A stretch of 64,000 bases of DNA, from positions 930,001 to 994,000 of the forward strand of contig NZ_CP170485.1 of the NCBI RefSeq assembly GCF_052055585.1, in the 5' to 3' direction. The notes under the pieces are model-generated. The model saw only the letters and a program-made list of their open reading frames with translations. It was not told the DNA's origin and made no database searches. Each line of letters starts with the position of its first letter. The first letter of the stretch is position 1. Shown here piece after piece: positions 43,554 through 52,159 of the stretch. This DNA comes from Oceanicaulis sp052055585. Lineage in GTDB: Bacteria > Pseudomonadota > Alphaproteobacteria > Caulobacterales > Maricaulaceae. A program made the translations under genes and the position numbers.

Positions 43554-44318
43554 GTGACTGAGTCAGACCCGACCATGGTCGAACCCCAGACCCCTGTCTT
43601 TATTCTGGTCGAGCCCCAGATGGGCGAGAATATCGGTGCGGCGTGCCGTGCGATGGGCAATTTCGGGATTCCCGAGCTGCGGATCGTCAATCCCCGCGAC
43701 GGTTGGCCCAATCCCAAGGCGGTGTCGATGGCGACGGGCTCGCCGGTGCTCGGCAACGCCAAAGTCTATGCCACGCTGGAAGAGGCTGTGGCTGATTGTC
43801 AGCTGCTGTTCGCCTCGACCGCCCAGCCGCGCAACATGGTCAAGCCGGTCTTCACGGCGCGTGAGGGCATGGCTGAGATCCGCGGCCATGTGGAAGCCGG
43901 TCAACGGGTCGGCGTGTTGTTCGGGGCCGAGAAATCCGGCCTGCCCAATGCTGCGATCACGCTGTCGAACGCGATCATCACATTGCCGGTGGATCGCAGT
44001 TTCAGCTCGCTCAATCTCGCCATGGCCGTCGGGGTCTTCGCCCATGAATGGCGGGCGGGCGAGCCGACCCCGGCAGAGTTCAAGCCGCTGGAGGATCGCG
44101 CCAGCGAGCAGGAGATGCAGGCCTTCTATAACCATCTTGAGGATGAGCTGGAGCGGGCTGGCTTCTTCTATCCGCCCGAAAAGACGCCCCTGATGATGCA
44201 GAACCTGATCAACGCATTCGCGCGCGGAGGGTTAACGCTGCAAGAGGTGCGCACCCTTCGCGGTGTCATCAAGGCGCTGGCGATAGGCCGGGGCAAGGCA
44301 CGCATTGAACGTAATTAG
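43554..44318 (+). CDS. trmJ: tRNA/rRNA methyltransferase, TrmJ-like SPOUT family
   Basis: A 254-residue SPOUT methyltransferase resembling TrmJ, which 2'-O-methylates nucleotide 32 of tRNA. SPOUT motifs: FILVEPQMGENIGAACRAMGNFGI (motif 1), VGVLFGAEKSGLPN (motif 2) and NAIITLPVDRSFSSLNLAMAVGV (motif 3). A helical C-terminal domain follows. I favour GTG 43554 (AGAGGG five bases upstream); ATG 43575 is an alternative. Divergent from icd. Confidence 0.85.
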   Translation: MTESDPTMVEPQTPVFILVEPQMGENIGAACRAMGNFGIPELRIVNPRDGWPNPKAVSMATGSPVLGNAKVYATLEEAVADCQLLFASTAQPRNMVKPVFTAREGMAEIRGHVEAGQRVGVLFGAEKSGLPNAAITLSNAIITLPVDRSFSSLNLAMAVGVFAHEWRAGEPTPAEFKPLEDRASEQEMQAFYNHLEDELERAGFFYPPEKTPLMMQNLINAFARGGLTLQEVRTLRGVIKALAIGRGKARIERN

Positions 44319-44463
44319 TCAAGCGAATCCATAGGTTGATTATATCTGTATTCGCATCGCCAAGGATGATCTCCTTAGGGGCGAGATCGATCACCTGATT
44401 TACAATCCTGAGAAGAAACGGCGCCATTCTGAAACCCTGTGAAGTGCTTACAGGGAGAGCACC

Positions 44464-46560
44464 GTGCTGAATTCATTGTCGCTAAGGACCCAGCTATTCG
44501 GCGGGTTCGGAATGATGGCTGTCATTGTCATCGTGATGGTCGTGGCGGGGTTTGTGTTCGCTTCGGCCAGTGGCGCCAATTTCGCGCGCTTCAGGACAAT
44601 CTCTCAGGCCTCCGTGGATATGGCGTCCATTCAGGAGACCGTCGCCAGTTTTCGCAACGACACCTATGTCTACAGGGTGACCGGCGACCCGGCGATCGCC
44701 GAAGAGGCGCGGACAAGCCGGGAGCATCTGGTCAACGAAATCGTCGAGGCGCAATCGCGCATGTCCAATGACGAGGTTCGCAACGATCTCGCCCGCGTTG
44801 ACCAGTTCGGTGACCAGTACGCTGAAGCCTTCGAGCAATATATCACCCGACGCCAGTTGCTGGATGACGAGATCACCGCCCTGACCGATTTCGAGGACCG
44901 TTTGCTCGGGCAGCTGGGTGATACGCTGGCGGTGGCTGAAATGATGGGGGCGGACCAGTCCATGCTGCTGGTCGCTGAGAGTATCCGGGCATTGCTTCAG
45001 GCGCGTTATTATGGCCGCCGTGCGCTGACCGAAGGCTATGGTCCCAGCTATGACCGGGCTCAGTCCGAGCTTCAGACCATGCAGTCCATGCTGAGCCGGG
45101 GGCTGCAATCTGATGGTCAGATCATGACCGGCGCGGTCCAGCCCATTCTTGATGATGTCATCCTCTACAATGAGAGATTTTCTGCGGCGGTCGACATCAC
45201 CGAACAACTGAACGCCCTGTCGCGCAATGTTCTCGATCAGATCGGGCCGCAACTTGCCGGCGCGGTCAGCACTGTTGTCTCTGATGTGGTCGAGCTTCAG
45301 GACCAGGCCGGACAAGAGATCGAGGCCGCCTTCACCCAGCAAAAACTGTTCAGCACGGTTCTGGGACTGGTCGGGCTGGGATTGGCGATTCTGGGCGCCT
45401 TCATGGTCGTCCGTCTGATCATGTCCAATGTGAGCGCTGTCGTTAGCGGCATCGCCCGCGTCCGCAAGGGAGACCTCGAGTTCAAGGTCCGCGGCGTGAA
45501 TCGCAAGGATGAGCTGGGCGATCTGTTCCGAGCTGTCGAGGATTTGCGGACGGGTGAGATCAACCGCATCCGTATGGAAACAGAGGCGCTGGCCTCCAGC
45601 AAGGAGCGTGAAGAGCGCTCCCAGGCGACGCACGACGCCATTGATGTCTTCCGGCACAAGGTCGAGAGCATCCTGAAGATTCTCGCCGAGCGGACCCATG
45701 AGATGCGCCATACCGCAGGGCGTCTCAACTCTCAGGCCACCTTCGCCAATGAACAGGCGAGGACGGCGGACAGCGCCGCCGGTGAAACCGCCTCCAGCGT
45801 CGAGACAGTTGCAGCTGCGGCCGAGGAGCTGGCGAGCTCGATCCAGGAGATCGCCCGCCTGACCGAAAGCGCATCCGAGAAGGTGTCTGACGCTGGTCAG
45901 CGCTCGCAACACTCGGTGGATCAGATCGAAGCGCTGGCGGACCGGGTGTCGAGCATCAATGACGTGATCGACCTCATCAATGATATCGCCGAGCAGACCA
46001 ATCTTCTGGCGTTGAACGCCACGATCGAGGCGGCGCGCGCTGGCGATGCGGGCAAGGGCTTTGCGGTTGTTGCAAGCGAGGTGAAGGACCTGGCCGAACA
46101 GACCAGCAAGGCGACCGAGAGCGTCGCCAGCCTGGTGCGAGACATCCAGAGCTCGATGAGCGGTTCGGTCGATTCCATCCGGGGCATCGCCAAGATGAGT
46201 GACGAGATCAACGAAGCCACCGCCTCGATCGCCAGCGCGATCGAGGAGCAGGGCGCCGCCACGCGTGAAATCTCTCAAAGCACGTCGCGCGCCGCAGAGA
46301 GCACCGCGACGCTGGCCAAGGGCGTGCGCGATGTCGGCGAGGCTGTGGCGGACACTGAAAGCGCGGCGGGGATGCTGGAGCAGACCTCTGACGCCTTCAC
46401 CAGCCAGTCCGACACCTTGCGCGAAGCCGTTGAGCAATTCTTCGAAGCGATCAAGGAAGGCCCGCTCAACCGTCGTGAAGGGGATGACCCCGGCTATAAG
46501 GGACCGGAGCGTCGCAAGAGCGGGCAATCGCGCGAGGCATCCGTGAAGACAGCCGCCTGA
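44464..46560 (+). CDS. Methyl-accepting chemotaxis protein
   Basis: A 698-residue chemoreceptor with a GTG start and GGGAGAG upstream. The first membrane helix is MMAVIVIVMVVAGFVFASA (residues about 18-37), then a long helical periplasmic sensor (about 38-285), the second helix VLGLVGLGLAILGAFMVVRLIM near residue 300, a HAMP domain, and the cytoplasmic signalling coil. The highly conserved hairpin is DIAEQTNLLALNATIEAARAGDAGKGFAVVASEVKDLAEQTSKATE. It lacks a C-terminal pentapeptide for CheR. The ligand is unknown. The sensor has the alternating helices of a four-helix bundle. Control of flagellar direction through FliM is inferred. Confidence 0.94.
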   Translation: MLNSLSLRTQLFGGFGMMAVIVIVMVVAGFVFASASGANFARFRTISQASVDMASIQETVASFRNDTYVYRVTGDPAIAEEARTSREHLVNEIVEAQSRMSNDEVRNDLARVDQFGDQYAEAFEQYITRRQLLDDEITALTDFEDRLLGQLGDTLAVAEMMGADQSMLLVAESIRALLQARYYGRRALTEGYGPSYDRAQSELQTMQSMLSRGLQSDGQIMTGAVQPILDDVILYNERFSAAVDITEQLNALSRNVLDQIGPQLAGAVSTVVSDVVELQDQAGQEIEAAFTQQKLFSTVLGLVGLGLAILGAFMVVRLIMSNVSAVVSGIARVRKGDLEFKVRGVNRKDELGDLFRAVEDLRTGEINRIRMETEALASSKEREERSQATHDAIDVFRHKVESILKILAERTHEMRHTAGRLNSQATFANEQARTADSAAGETASSVETVAAAAEELASSIQEIARLTESASEKVSDAGQRSQHSVDQIEALADRVSSINDVIDLINDIAEQTNLLALNATIEAARAGDAGKGFAVVASEVKDLAEQTSKATESVASLVRDIQSSMSGSVDSIRGIAKMSDEINEATASIASAIEEQGAATREISQSTSRAAESTATLAKGVRDVGEAVADTESAAGMLEQTSDAFTSQSDTLREAVEQFFEAIKEGPLNRREGDDPGYKGPERRKSGQSREASVKTAA

Positions 46561-46583
46561 CCCCCATGGGCGAAGCTGCCGTC

Positions 46584-46620
46584 AGGCCGTCCTTCCTGCG
46601 GGAAGGGCGGCCTGTCTGCT
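46584..46620 (+). terminator. Terminator after chemoreceptor gene
   Basis: Arms 46584-46596 and 46601-46613 (13 bp, AGGCCGTCCTTCC with GGAAGGGCGGCCT) with a 4-base loop, then GTCTGCTTTT. Confidence 0.8.
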
Positions 46621-46704
46621 TTTGGGGCGGGTTGCGTCGGGCGGTATCCAGACGCGCCGTTATCCTTTACTGAGGAGAGGTTTGAAGGATCCGCCAGCAG
46701 CGTC

Positions 46705-47385
46705 ATGGCCCAGACTGAGACCCCATCCACCAATCCGTTTGCTGATCTTGTGCGCCGCTCCGGACGCTGGTCGCCGCCTGACTGGGTGTTCCTGCCTGCG
46801 TCGGCGCTGGTGACAGGCGGGCTGATTGTTCTGGCGCTCAATCTGCGTCCGGGCACGGTCGAACCTGAAATCTCCGATACGCAATTCATCATGGAAGCCG
46901 AAGCCCTGGCTCAGCTTATTCCGGGGCCGGGCACGCGCTTTGAGCTGACCTATGGACCGGCTGGCGAACCCATTGCGCGCCTGAGCGCGACCGCGTCGTT
47001 TGAGGCGGCCGGTCTGTTGTCGGCAGGCGTGGGGGCGGCCCTGCCTGCAGAATGGGAAGCCAACGCCATTGGTCGGGTCGTGCGTTTCGAGGTGGAGGCG
47101 CAAACCGCTCAGGACTCCCGTATCGAGCAGATTCGTCTTGGGTATTTCACCGTGGGGCATGGCGATTCCGAACGCACCCTGCGTCCGGTCACAAGCAGCT
47201 GGTCCACGGTAGGCCTGTGCTATCAGGTCTCGCCCTCCGCCCAGCCCAATGGTGCGGAATGGCTGGGCATCTGGCCCGGAGACGCCGGAGACGGACAGGC
47301 TGTGCTGGTGCGCTCGGTCCGACTGACGCTGGAACCGGAAGGCGAGAGCCTGGCGCAGTGTGAAGCGCGCCTGTCAGAAAGCTGA
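46705..47385 (+). CDS. Membrane-anchored protein, unknown function
   Basis: A 226-residue protein that I do not recognise. A cytoplasmic N-terminus (MAQTETPSTNPFADLVRRSGRWSPPDW) precedes one membrane helix (VFLPASALVTGGLIVLALNL, about residues 29-48). The remaining 175 residues are beta-rich and probably periplasmic (GTRFELTYGPAGEPIARLSA; GRVVRFEVEAQTAQDSRIEQIRLGYFTVG; VLVRSVRLTLEPEGESLAQCE), with no catalytic motif visible. It is followed after 16 bases by a polytopic membrane protein, probably in one operon. Confidence 0.6.
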   Translation: MAQTETPSTNPFADLVRRSGRWSPPDWVFLPASALVTGGLIVLALNLRPGTVEPEISDTQFIMEAEALAQLIPGPGTRFELTYGPAGEPIARLSATASFEAAGLLSAGVGAALPAEWEANAIGRVVRFEVEAQTAQDSRIEQIRLGYFTVGHGDSERTLRPVTSSWSTVGLCYQVSPSAQPNGAEWLGIWPGDAGDGQAVLVRSVRLTLEPEGESLAQCEARLSES

Positions 47386-47401
47386 GGCGCTGGAGCTGGT
47401 C

Positions 47402-48874
47402 ATGACGCTCTGGTGCACGTCTGTGTCATTGATTCTCGGGGTTCTGGGCCCGGCCTGGCGGCGGATGCTGCTGGGCGTGTTTCTGGCGGGGCTGGGCTAT
47501 CTGGCGTTCCTGCCCGCTTTTGAAGGTCGGCAAGAAGCGGTTCAGGTCGCTGCGCTGATCGAGCTCACGACCAGCGGTCAGATAGCTGTCCGGGGCGATG
47601 ACCGCCTCAATACGGACCGGCTGGGTTTTGCGGGCCCCTGGCCTTCAGGTCTGCCGGGCGACGGTCGGACCGGATATGCAGGGCAGGCGCTTGAAGACAC
47701 GTCGCCGCCGGGCGCGGCTGACAGCGCTCAGCGTCGCGCGCATCCTTTGACCCTGGGGCTTCTGGCGCCCATGCGCTATCTCGCCCGAGGCTGGAGCTGG
47801 CCGGATCAGATCCGCTTTTACAGGCTGGGTGTCTGGTGCCTGGCCATACTTGGCTTTGCCGCGAGCGTGGGGGCGGCGCTGCGCTACGACTATATCGACC
47901 CGGGAAAAGCCGTGTTGATGGCGGCCTGGCCATTCATGTTTCCCCAGTTTTTCGCGCAGATGACGGCGGTGGGCGGTTCGGGCGTGACCCTGGCCTGTCT
48001 GGGCTTCGCCAGTGCAGCCCTGATCGCTCTGTCGCGCCGCAATGAGCTGACGGCGAGCCTTGGGCTCGGGCTGGCGCTGGGGCTGGGCATCTGGGCCGAC
48101 ACCCTGACCCTGGCGGTCTGGCTCGGGTTGGGCGGTTATTTCATCTGGCGGGGCGTGGTGCTTCACAAGGCGCAGAGGCTGGATGGGGAATGGCTGGTCC
48201 TACGCGTCTTTTCCATGGGGCTGGCGCTGCTGATCGGGGCAGGCTGGCTCATCTACGTTGTCACCAGCGCTCAGGCTCCGATGGCGTCGCCCGGGCTGGA
48301 TCAGGGCTTCATCGTTCGGCTCTGGTCGATTCTGGCCGCCTTTGCCGGGGATGGCGGCGCGTCGGGCCTTCTTCCAGGGCCGGGCTGGCGCGCAATTGCG
48401 CTGGGGCTTCTGATCCTTGTCCTGATGCGCTGGGAATTGTACTGGCGCGCCTTGCCCGCAATCGTCAAAGCGCCCGCCTTCATCCTGCCGGTTTACACCC
48501 TCGGGGTCCTGCTGATGGGGCTGAGGGGTGTTGCCGATCTTTCAGACCTGCATGTCCTGGCGCCCATGCTGGCCCTGATCGCGGCGCTCTCCTGCCGGGC
48601 CTCTGCCCTGTTGATCACGCTGGTGACGCTGGGAATGTTCGGTGCGCTGGCGCACGGGCTGTTGCAGGCGTCGGTCTTTTCAGGCTGCGCCGTCTACCAG
48701 CCCGAGCTGGGCCGGTATGGCTATGAGACCGCATCCTGTCTTCTGAACGCGGACGCGCTGGAGCAGGTCAGCGCGCCTGGCTTCGCCCTGAAAGCGCTGG
48801 CGGTCGGGGGGCTGAGTGCGCTCAGTGCGCTTTATAGCGTGTGGCGGCAGGCTTCTTGGCAGCGCGGCGATTGA
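47402..48874 (+). CDS. Polytopic membrane protein, unknown function
   Basis: A 490-residue protein with about ten membrane helices (LILGVLGPAWRRMLLGVFLAGLGYLAFLPAF at the N-terminus; GVWCLAILGFAASVGAAL; LGLALGLGIWADTLTLAVWLGLGGYFIW). Between helix 1 and 2 is a loop of about 90 residues (ELTTSGQIAVRGDDRLNTDRLGFAGPWPSGLPGD), and a second loop between later helices. The topology resembles GT-C glycosyltransferases, but no DxD or equivalent signature is convincing. I use ATG 47402 (GGAG 10 bases upstream) over GTG 47360, which would overlap the preceding gene. Confidence 0.55.
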   Translation: MTLWCTSVSLILGVLGPAWRRMLLGVFLAGLGYLAFLPAFEGRQEAVQVAALIELTTSGQIAVRGDDRLNTDRLGFAGPWPSGLPGDGRTGYAGQALEDTSPPGAADSAQRRAHPLTLGLLAPMRYLARGWSWPDQIRFYRLGVWCLAILGFAASVGAALRYDYIDPGKAVLMAAWPFMFPQFFAQMTAVGGSGVTLACLGFASAALIALSRRNELTASLGLGLALGLGIWADTLTLAVWLGLGGYFIWRGVVLHKAQRLDGEWLVLRVFSMGLALLIGAGWLIYVVTSAQAPMASPGLDQGFIVRLWSILAAFAGDGGASGLLPGPGWRAIALGLLILVLMRWELYWRALPAIVKAPAFILPVYTLGVLLMGLRGVADLSDLHVLAPMLALIAALSCRASALLITLVTLGMFGALAHGLLQASVFSGCAVYQPELGRYGYETASCLLNADALEQVSAPGFALKALAVGGLSALSALYSVWRQASWQRGD

Positions 48875-48899
48875 CTCGCGGGCGGTGTTTGCTCATAAC
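48871..48899 (+). promoter_or_regulatory. Sigma-70 promoter of rpsD
   Basis: TTGACT (48871-48876) and CATAAC (48894-48899) are exactly 17 bases apart, overlapping the end of the previous gene. A stem-loop GCCCTGA-N8-TCAGGGC follows at 48981-49002 in the leader, 26 bases before the ATG, a possible but unproven regulatory element. Confidence 0.6.
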
Positions 48900-49027
48900 C
48901 CGTGCTTCCCTCGCTCGCCGGCTTGCCGGACGAGCCTTGTTTTCATGGCAACGGACGATGCGTGGACCGCCGTTTGAATTGCCCTGACCGAGGGATCAGG
49001 GCCGGGCCGCGTCACGAAGGAAAGACT

Positions 49028-49645
49028 ATGTCGAAGCGTCATTCGCAGAAATACAAAATTGACCGCCGCATGGGCGAAAACATCTGGGGCCGCGCCAAGT
49101 CCCCGGTGAACAAGCGTTCCTACGGCCCGGGTCAACACGGCCAGCGCCGCGCCGGCAAGCTGTCGGACTTCGGTCTGCAGCTGCGCGCCAAGCAAAAGCT
49201 CAAAGGCTATTACGGCAACATCACCGAGAAGCAGTTCAAGCGCATCTACACCGAAGCGCAGCGCCTGAAAGGCAACACGGCTGAAAACCTGATCGGTCTG
49301 CTGGAAAGCCGTCTGGACGCGATCGTGTATCGCGCCAAATTCGTGCCGACCGTCTTCGCAGCTCGCCAGTTCGTCAACCACGGCCACGTCCGTGTGAACG
49401 GCAAGCGCGTCAACATCGCCTCTTACATGGTCAAGCCGGGTGATGTGGTTGAAGTGCGCGAAAAGTCCCGCTCCATGGCTCTGGTGCTCGAAGCGCTGGG
49501 CTCTCCGGAACGTGACGTGCCTGATTATCTCGACCTCGACGCCAAAGGCATGAAGGCTGTCTTCACCCGCAAGCCGGAATTCAACGAAGTTCCGTACCCG
49601 GTGAAGATGGAGCCGAACCTGGTGGTCGAATTCTACTCCTCGTAA
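49028..49645 (+). CDS. rpsD: 30S ribosomal protein S4
   Basis: A 205-residue S4, primary 16S rRNA-binding protein of the small subunit. It starts MSKRHSQKYKIDRRMGENIWG and continues SPVNKRSYGPGQHGQRR; the S4 RNA-binding domain is LIGLLESRLDAIVYRAKFVPTVFAARQFVNHGHVRVNGKRVNIASYMVKPGDVVEV. The start at 49028 has AGGAAAG upstream; the longer open frame from 48902 has no S4 similarity. It is transcribed alone, not with an S13/S11 operon. Confidence 0.98.
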   Translation: MSKRHSQKYKIDRRMGENIWGRAKSPVNKRSYGPGQHGQRRAGKLSDFGLQLRAKQKLKGYYGNITEKQFKRIYTEAQRLKGNTAENLIGLLESRLDAIVYRAKFVPTVFAARQFVNHGHVRVNGKRVNIASYMVKPGDVVEVREKSRSMALVLEALGSPERDVPDYLDLDAKGMKAVFTRKPEFNEVPYPVKMEPNLVVEFYSS

Positions 49646-49669
49646 TTTTCGAGGACGAAGAGACACGGA

Positions 49670-49697
49670 AAAGCCCGCTGCCACGCAGCGGGCTTTT
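49670..49697 (+). terminator. Terminator of rpsD
   Basis: AAAGCCCGCTG with CAGCGGGCTTT around a short loop, followed by TTTT, 25 bases after the rpsD stop. Confidence 0.9.
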
Positions 49698-49722
49698 TCT
49701 TTGGTCGCTTGGACGCAGAAAC

Positions 49723-49749
49723 AAAAAAGCCCGCCATCAAAGGCGGGCT
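49723..49749 (-). terminator. Terminator of the bolA-grxD operon
   Basis: AGCCCGCC (49728-49735) with GGCGGGCT (49742-49749), loop of six; six A residues on the left give the minus-strand T-run. Confidence 0.8.
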
Positions 49750-49774
49750 CTTGTCGTTTCAGGAGCGCGGCGGC

Positions 49775-50107
49775 CTAGGCCTCCACGAGACCCTTTTCCT
49801 TGAAGAGCTGTTGCAGCTCTCCCGCTTCGAACATCTCCTTGACGATGTCGCAGCCGCCGACGAATTCACCCTTCACATAGAGCTGGGGAATGGTCGGCCA
49901 GTCCGAATAGGTCTTGATGCCCTCGCGCACGGCGTGGTCTTCGAGCACGTTCACGGCGGCGTATTCCACGCCCACATGATCAAGCACGCGCGCCACCACG
50001 GAGGAGAAGCCGCATTGCGGGAAGGTGGGGGTGCCTTTCATGAACAGGACGACGTCGTTTTCGGTGACGGCTTTCCTGATCGCTTCCTGAGTGGCGTCGT
50101 CAGACAT
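49775..50107 (-). CDS. grxD: Monothiol glutaredoxin (Grx4/GrxD type)
   Basis: A 110-residue monothiol glutaredoxin that carries or transfers [2Fe-2S] clusters using glutathione. The active site is CGFS in MKGTPTFPQCGFSSVVARVL; YSDWPTIPQLYVKGEFVGGCDIV and MFEAGELQQL follow, all canonical. It is downstream of a BolA-like gene, its known cluster-binding partner. I chose ATG 50107 because upstream residues do not belong to the family. Confidence 0.95.
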   Translation of the reverse strand: MSDDATQEAIRKAVTENDVVLFMKGTPTFPQCGFSSVVARVLDHVGVEYAAVNVLEDHAVREGIKTYSDWPTIPQLYVKGEFVGGCDIVKEMFEAGELQQLFKEKGLVEA

Positions 50108-50177
50108 GGGAGAGGGTTCCTTATGGTGCGTTCGCCCAAAGATGGGAGGGCGAGCGGGAAAGTTCAATCGGGGTGCG

Positions 50178-50411
50178 TCAGCCCGGTGTGCGGGTTTCCA
50201 GCGCCAGGGCGTGCAGCTCGCCGCCCATGCGGCCCTTCAGAGCGGCATAGACCAGCTGATGCTGCTTGACGCGGGACAGGCCTTCAAAGGCGTCCGAGAT
50301 GACCACAGCCTTGTAGTGATCGCCGTCGCCGGCGAGATCTGTCAGTTCGACCTCGGCGCCGGGAACGCCTTCCTTGATGAGGCTGACAATGTCTTCAGCA
50401 TTCATGGGCAT
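50178..50411 (-). CDS. bolA: BolA/IbaG family protein
   Basis: A 77-residue BolA-family protein. The core is VELTDLAGDGDHYKAVVISDAFEGLSRVKQHQLVYAAL, with the conserved His in the helix, then MGGELHALALETRTPG. The GDGDHY pattern is the BolA/IbaG cluster-binding loop. It forms heterodimers with monothiol glutaredoxins; the grxD gene follows 70 bases downstream. CAGGAGAG precedes the ATG. Confidence 0.9.
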   Translation of the reverse strand: MPMNAEDIVSLIKEGVPGAEVELTDLAGDGDHYKAVVISDAFEGLSRVKQHQLVYAALKGRMGGELHALALETRTPG

Positions 50412-50507
50412 GGCGTCTCTCCTGCGCAGTGCTAGGGTGAGCCATACCATCACACCGGGCGCGCCCGGAACCCTAGCTTTCACAGGGATATTACGGAGAT
50501 TCGTCTA

Positions 50508-51458
50508 ATGCTGCTGTCCGCTTTGTTGCTCACCACGGCTCTGGCCGCCCCGGCTGCTTCTGATTGCACCGGCCTGGAGCCGCAGGCCTGGGCCGATCTG
50601 TGCGTGATCAGCTCTGACGAAATGAAGGGCCGCGAGGTGGAAAGCGAAGGCAATGCCCGTGCGCGCGCCTATATCATCGACCGCCTGACTGAGATGGGCG
50701 TCGAGACGGTGGGCGAGGGGTATGAGCACCCCTTCAGCTATGAGCAGGCGCTTGATTTCCGCGATCCCAATTCACCGCGCGAGACCGTGAACGCCGTCAA
50801 TGTCATTGGCGTCATTCCCGGCGCGGACCGTTCGCGCGCCATCGCCGTGACCGCCCATTATGACCATGTGGGTCAGAACGAAGCGGGCGAGATCTATAAC
50901 GGCGCTGATGACAATGCGTCTGGCGTAGCCGCGCTGCTGGCGACGGCGGCGCACTTTATGGCCAACCCGCCCGAGCACGACATCCTGATCATGGCGTTCG
51001 ACGCCGAGGAAGCCGGCCTTCGAGGCGCTCGTGAAGTGGTCGCCCATCCGGTCGAGGGCGCGGCGCCGGTCGCCTTCAACCTCAATTTCGACATGCTGGG
51101 CTATAGCCCGGACAATGATATCTGGGCGGCGGGTCCGTATCACACGCCCGCTCTGACGCCGATCGTGGAAGAGATTGCGGCCGAGGCCTCGATCATTCTG
51201 GCGGCGGGGTATGACAGCCCGGACGAAGACCCGCGCAATGACTGGACGCTGTTGTCCGATCAGGGCGCCTTCCATATGGGCGGCATTCCCTTCCTCTATC
51301 TCGGGGTTGAGGATCACGAGCACTATCACCAGACGACCGATGAGTTCGAGACGATCAGTTCTGACTTTTTCCTCGGCGCGGTGAGCGTGGCGGTGGAGCT
51401 GGCAGAACGCATTGATGCCGATCTCGATACGGTGATCGGTCAGGACGCGGCTCAATAG
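50508..51458 (+). CDS. Secreted M28 family zinc aminopeptidase-like protein
   Basis: A 316-residue protein with a short signal peptide (MLLSALLLTTALAAPAAS) and a complete M28 zinc site: HYDHVG (first ligand His), GADDNASG (bridging Asp), FDAEEAGLRGA (catalytic Glu pair), NFDMLGYS (third ligand Asp) and HYHQTTDEF (final His). It should hydrolyse N-terminal residues from peptides in the periplasm or outside. Start has GGAG upstream. Divergent from bolA. Confidence 0.9.
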   Translation: MLLSALLLTTALAAPAASDCTGLEPQAWADLCVISSDEMKGREVESEGNARARAYIIDRLTEMGVETVGEGYEHPFSYEQALDFRDPNSPRETVNAVNVIGVIPGADRSRAIAVTAHYDHVGQNEAGEIYNGADDNASGVAALLATAAHFMANPPEHDILIMAFDAEEAGLRGAREVVAHPVEGAAPVAFNLNFDMLGYSPDNDIWAAGPYHTPALTPIVEEIAAEASIILAAGYDSPDEDPRNDWTLLSDQGAFHMGGIPFLYLGVEDHEHYHQTTDEFETISSDFFLGAVSVAVELAERIDADLDTVIGQDAAQ

Positions 51459-51475
51459 CAGATCGCCAAGTGATT

Positions 51476-51502
51476 GATGCGGCGCACAATTTGCGCCGCA
51501 TC
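51476..51502 (+). terminator. Hairpin after M28 peptidase gene
   Basis: GATGCGGCGCA with TGCGCCGCATC, loop of five, 18 bases after the stop. No T-run, so termination strength is uncertain. Confidence 0.5.
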
Positions 51503-51617
51503 ATGAAATCATAACAAAAATAAACACCGTTCACTTTTCAAAGTGTGGTGATGCACCTATGTATACGCCGTAAATAGCGGCGCATACCCGATTATGGGTG
51601 TCATCAGGGAGAGGACC

Positions 51618-52088
51618 ATGTCCACCGCACTTCGTACTGTTTTCGCTGGCGCAGCACTTGTTCTGGCCGGTTTTGGCGCAGCTCAGGCGCAAGAATGCCC
51701 CACTGCTCCGATGTTTGTCGGCGTGTCCGGCCCCAACTCTGATGTGCGTCAGTCCGCACGTCGTGTGGACCAGGGCGACTGGCGCAACGCGGCGCACTTC
51801 GCGTCTGAAGCGCTGGAATCGGGCACCTCGAACCGCAACAAGAATGCGGCCGCGATCAATCTGTGCGCCGCACTCGCCAATGAAGGCGATGCAGGCACGG
51901 CTGACGCTTGCGCCACCGCCATCGAGCGCAATGGCGACAGCTGGGAAGCCTACACCAACCGCGGCGGCGCCTTCTGGCTGGCCGGTGATCACGCGTCCGC
52001 CGCTGCTGACTTTGCCCGTGCGGCGGAGCTGGGCGCGGGTGAAGCGGCGGTCGCCCACAACGCCGCACTGGCCCAGTGCAACGGCTAA
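51618..52088 (+). CDS. Secreted TPR-like protein
   Basis: A 156-residue exported protein. The signal peptide STALRTVFAGAALVLAGFGAAQAQ is followed by two or three TPR-type helix pairs (DWRNAAHFASEALESGTSNRNKNAAAINLCAALANEGD; AWEAY-like DSWEAYTNRGGAFWLAGDHASAAADFARAAELG). Four cysteines in the mature part (ECPTAP, LCAAL, ACATAI, AQCNG) could form two disulfides in the periplasm. Function unknown. I chose ATG 51618 (GGAGAGGACC upstream). Confidence 0.75.
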   Translation: MSTALRTVFAGAALVLAGFGAAQAQECPTAPMFVGVSGPNSDVRQSARRVDQGDWRNAAHFASEALESGTSNRNKNAAAINLCAALANEGDAGTADACATAIERNGDSWEAYTNRGGAFWLAGDHASAAADFARAAELGAGEAAVAHNAALAQCNG

Positions 52089-52110
52089 TCGGCTGACAGG
52101 CTGAAACGAA

Positions 52111-52145
52111 AAAGGCCGGGGCATCGCCCCGGCCTTTCTTTTTTG
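52111..52145. terminator. Bidirectional terminator between secreted TPR gene and purL
   Basis: AAAGGCCGGGGC (52111-52122) with GCCCCGGCCTTT (52126-52137), loop ATC, then a T-run on the plus side; A-run for the minus strand purL. Confidence 0.9.
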
Positions 52146-52159
52146 CGCTCTGGCCGAGC

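Noticed and set aside
44494..46527. 677-residue minus-strand frame inside the chemoreceptor gene
   Set aside because: Antisense mirror of a conserved coiled-coil gene; composition (His, Arg, Gly) is typical of GC-rich shadows.
48981..49002. rpsD leader stem-loop as a defined S4 autoregulatory element
   Set aside because: One simple hairpin is not the pseudoknot known for S4 control, and I cannot fold the leader reliably by eye. Kept only as a note with the promoter.
48902..49027. N-terminal extension of rpsD from an upstream start
   Set aside because: The extra 42 residues are not part of S4, while the ATG at 49028 has a ribosome-binding site and the exact family start.
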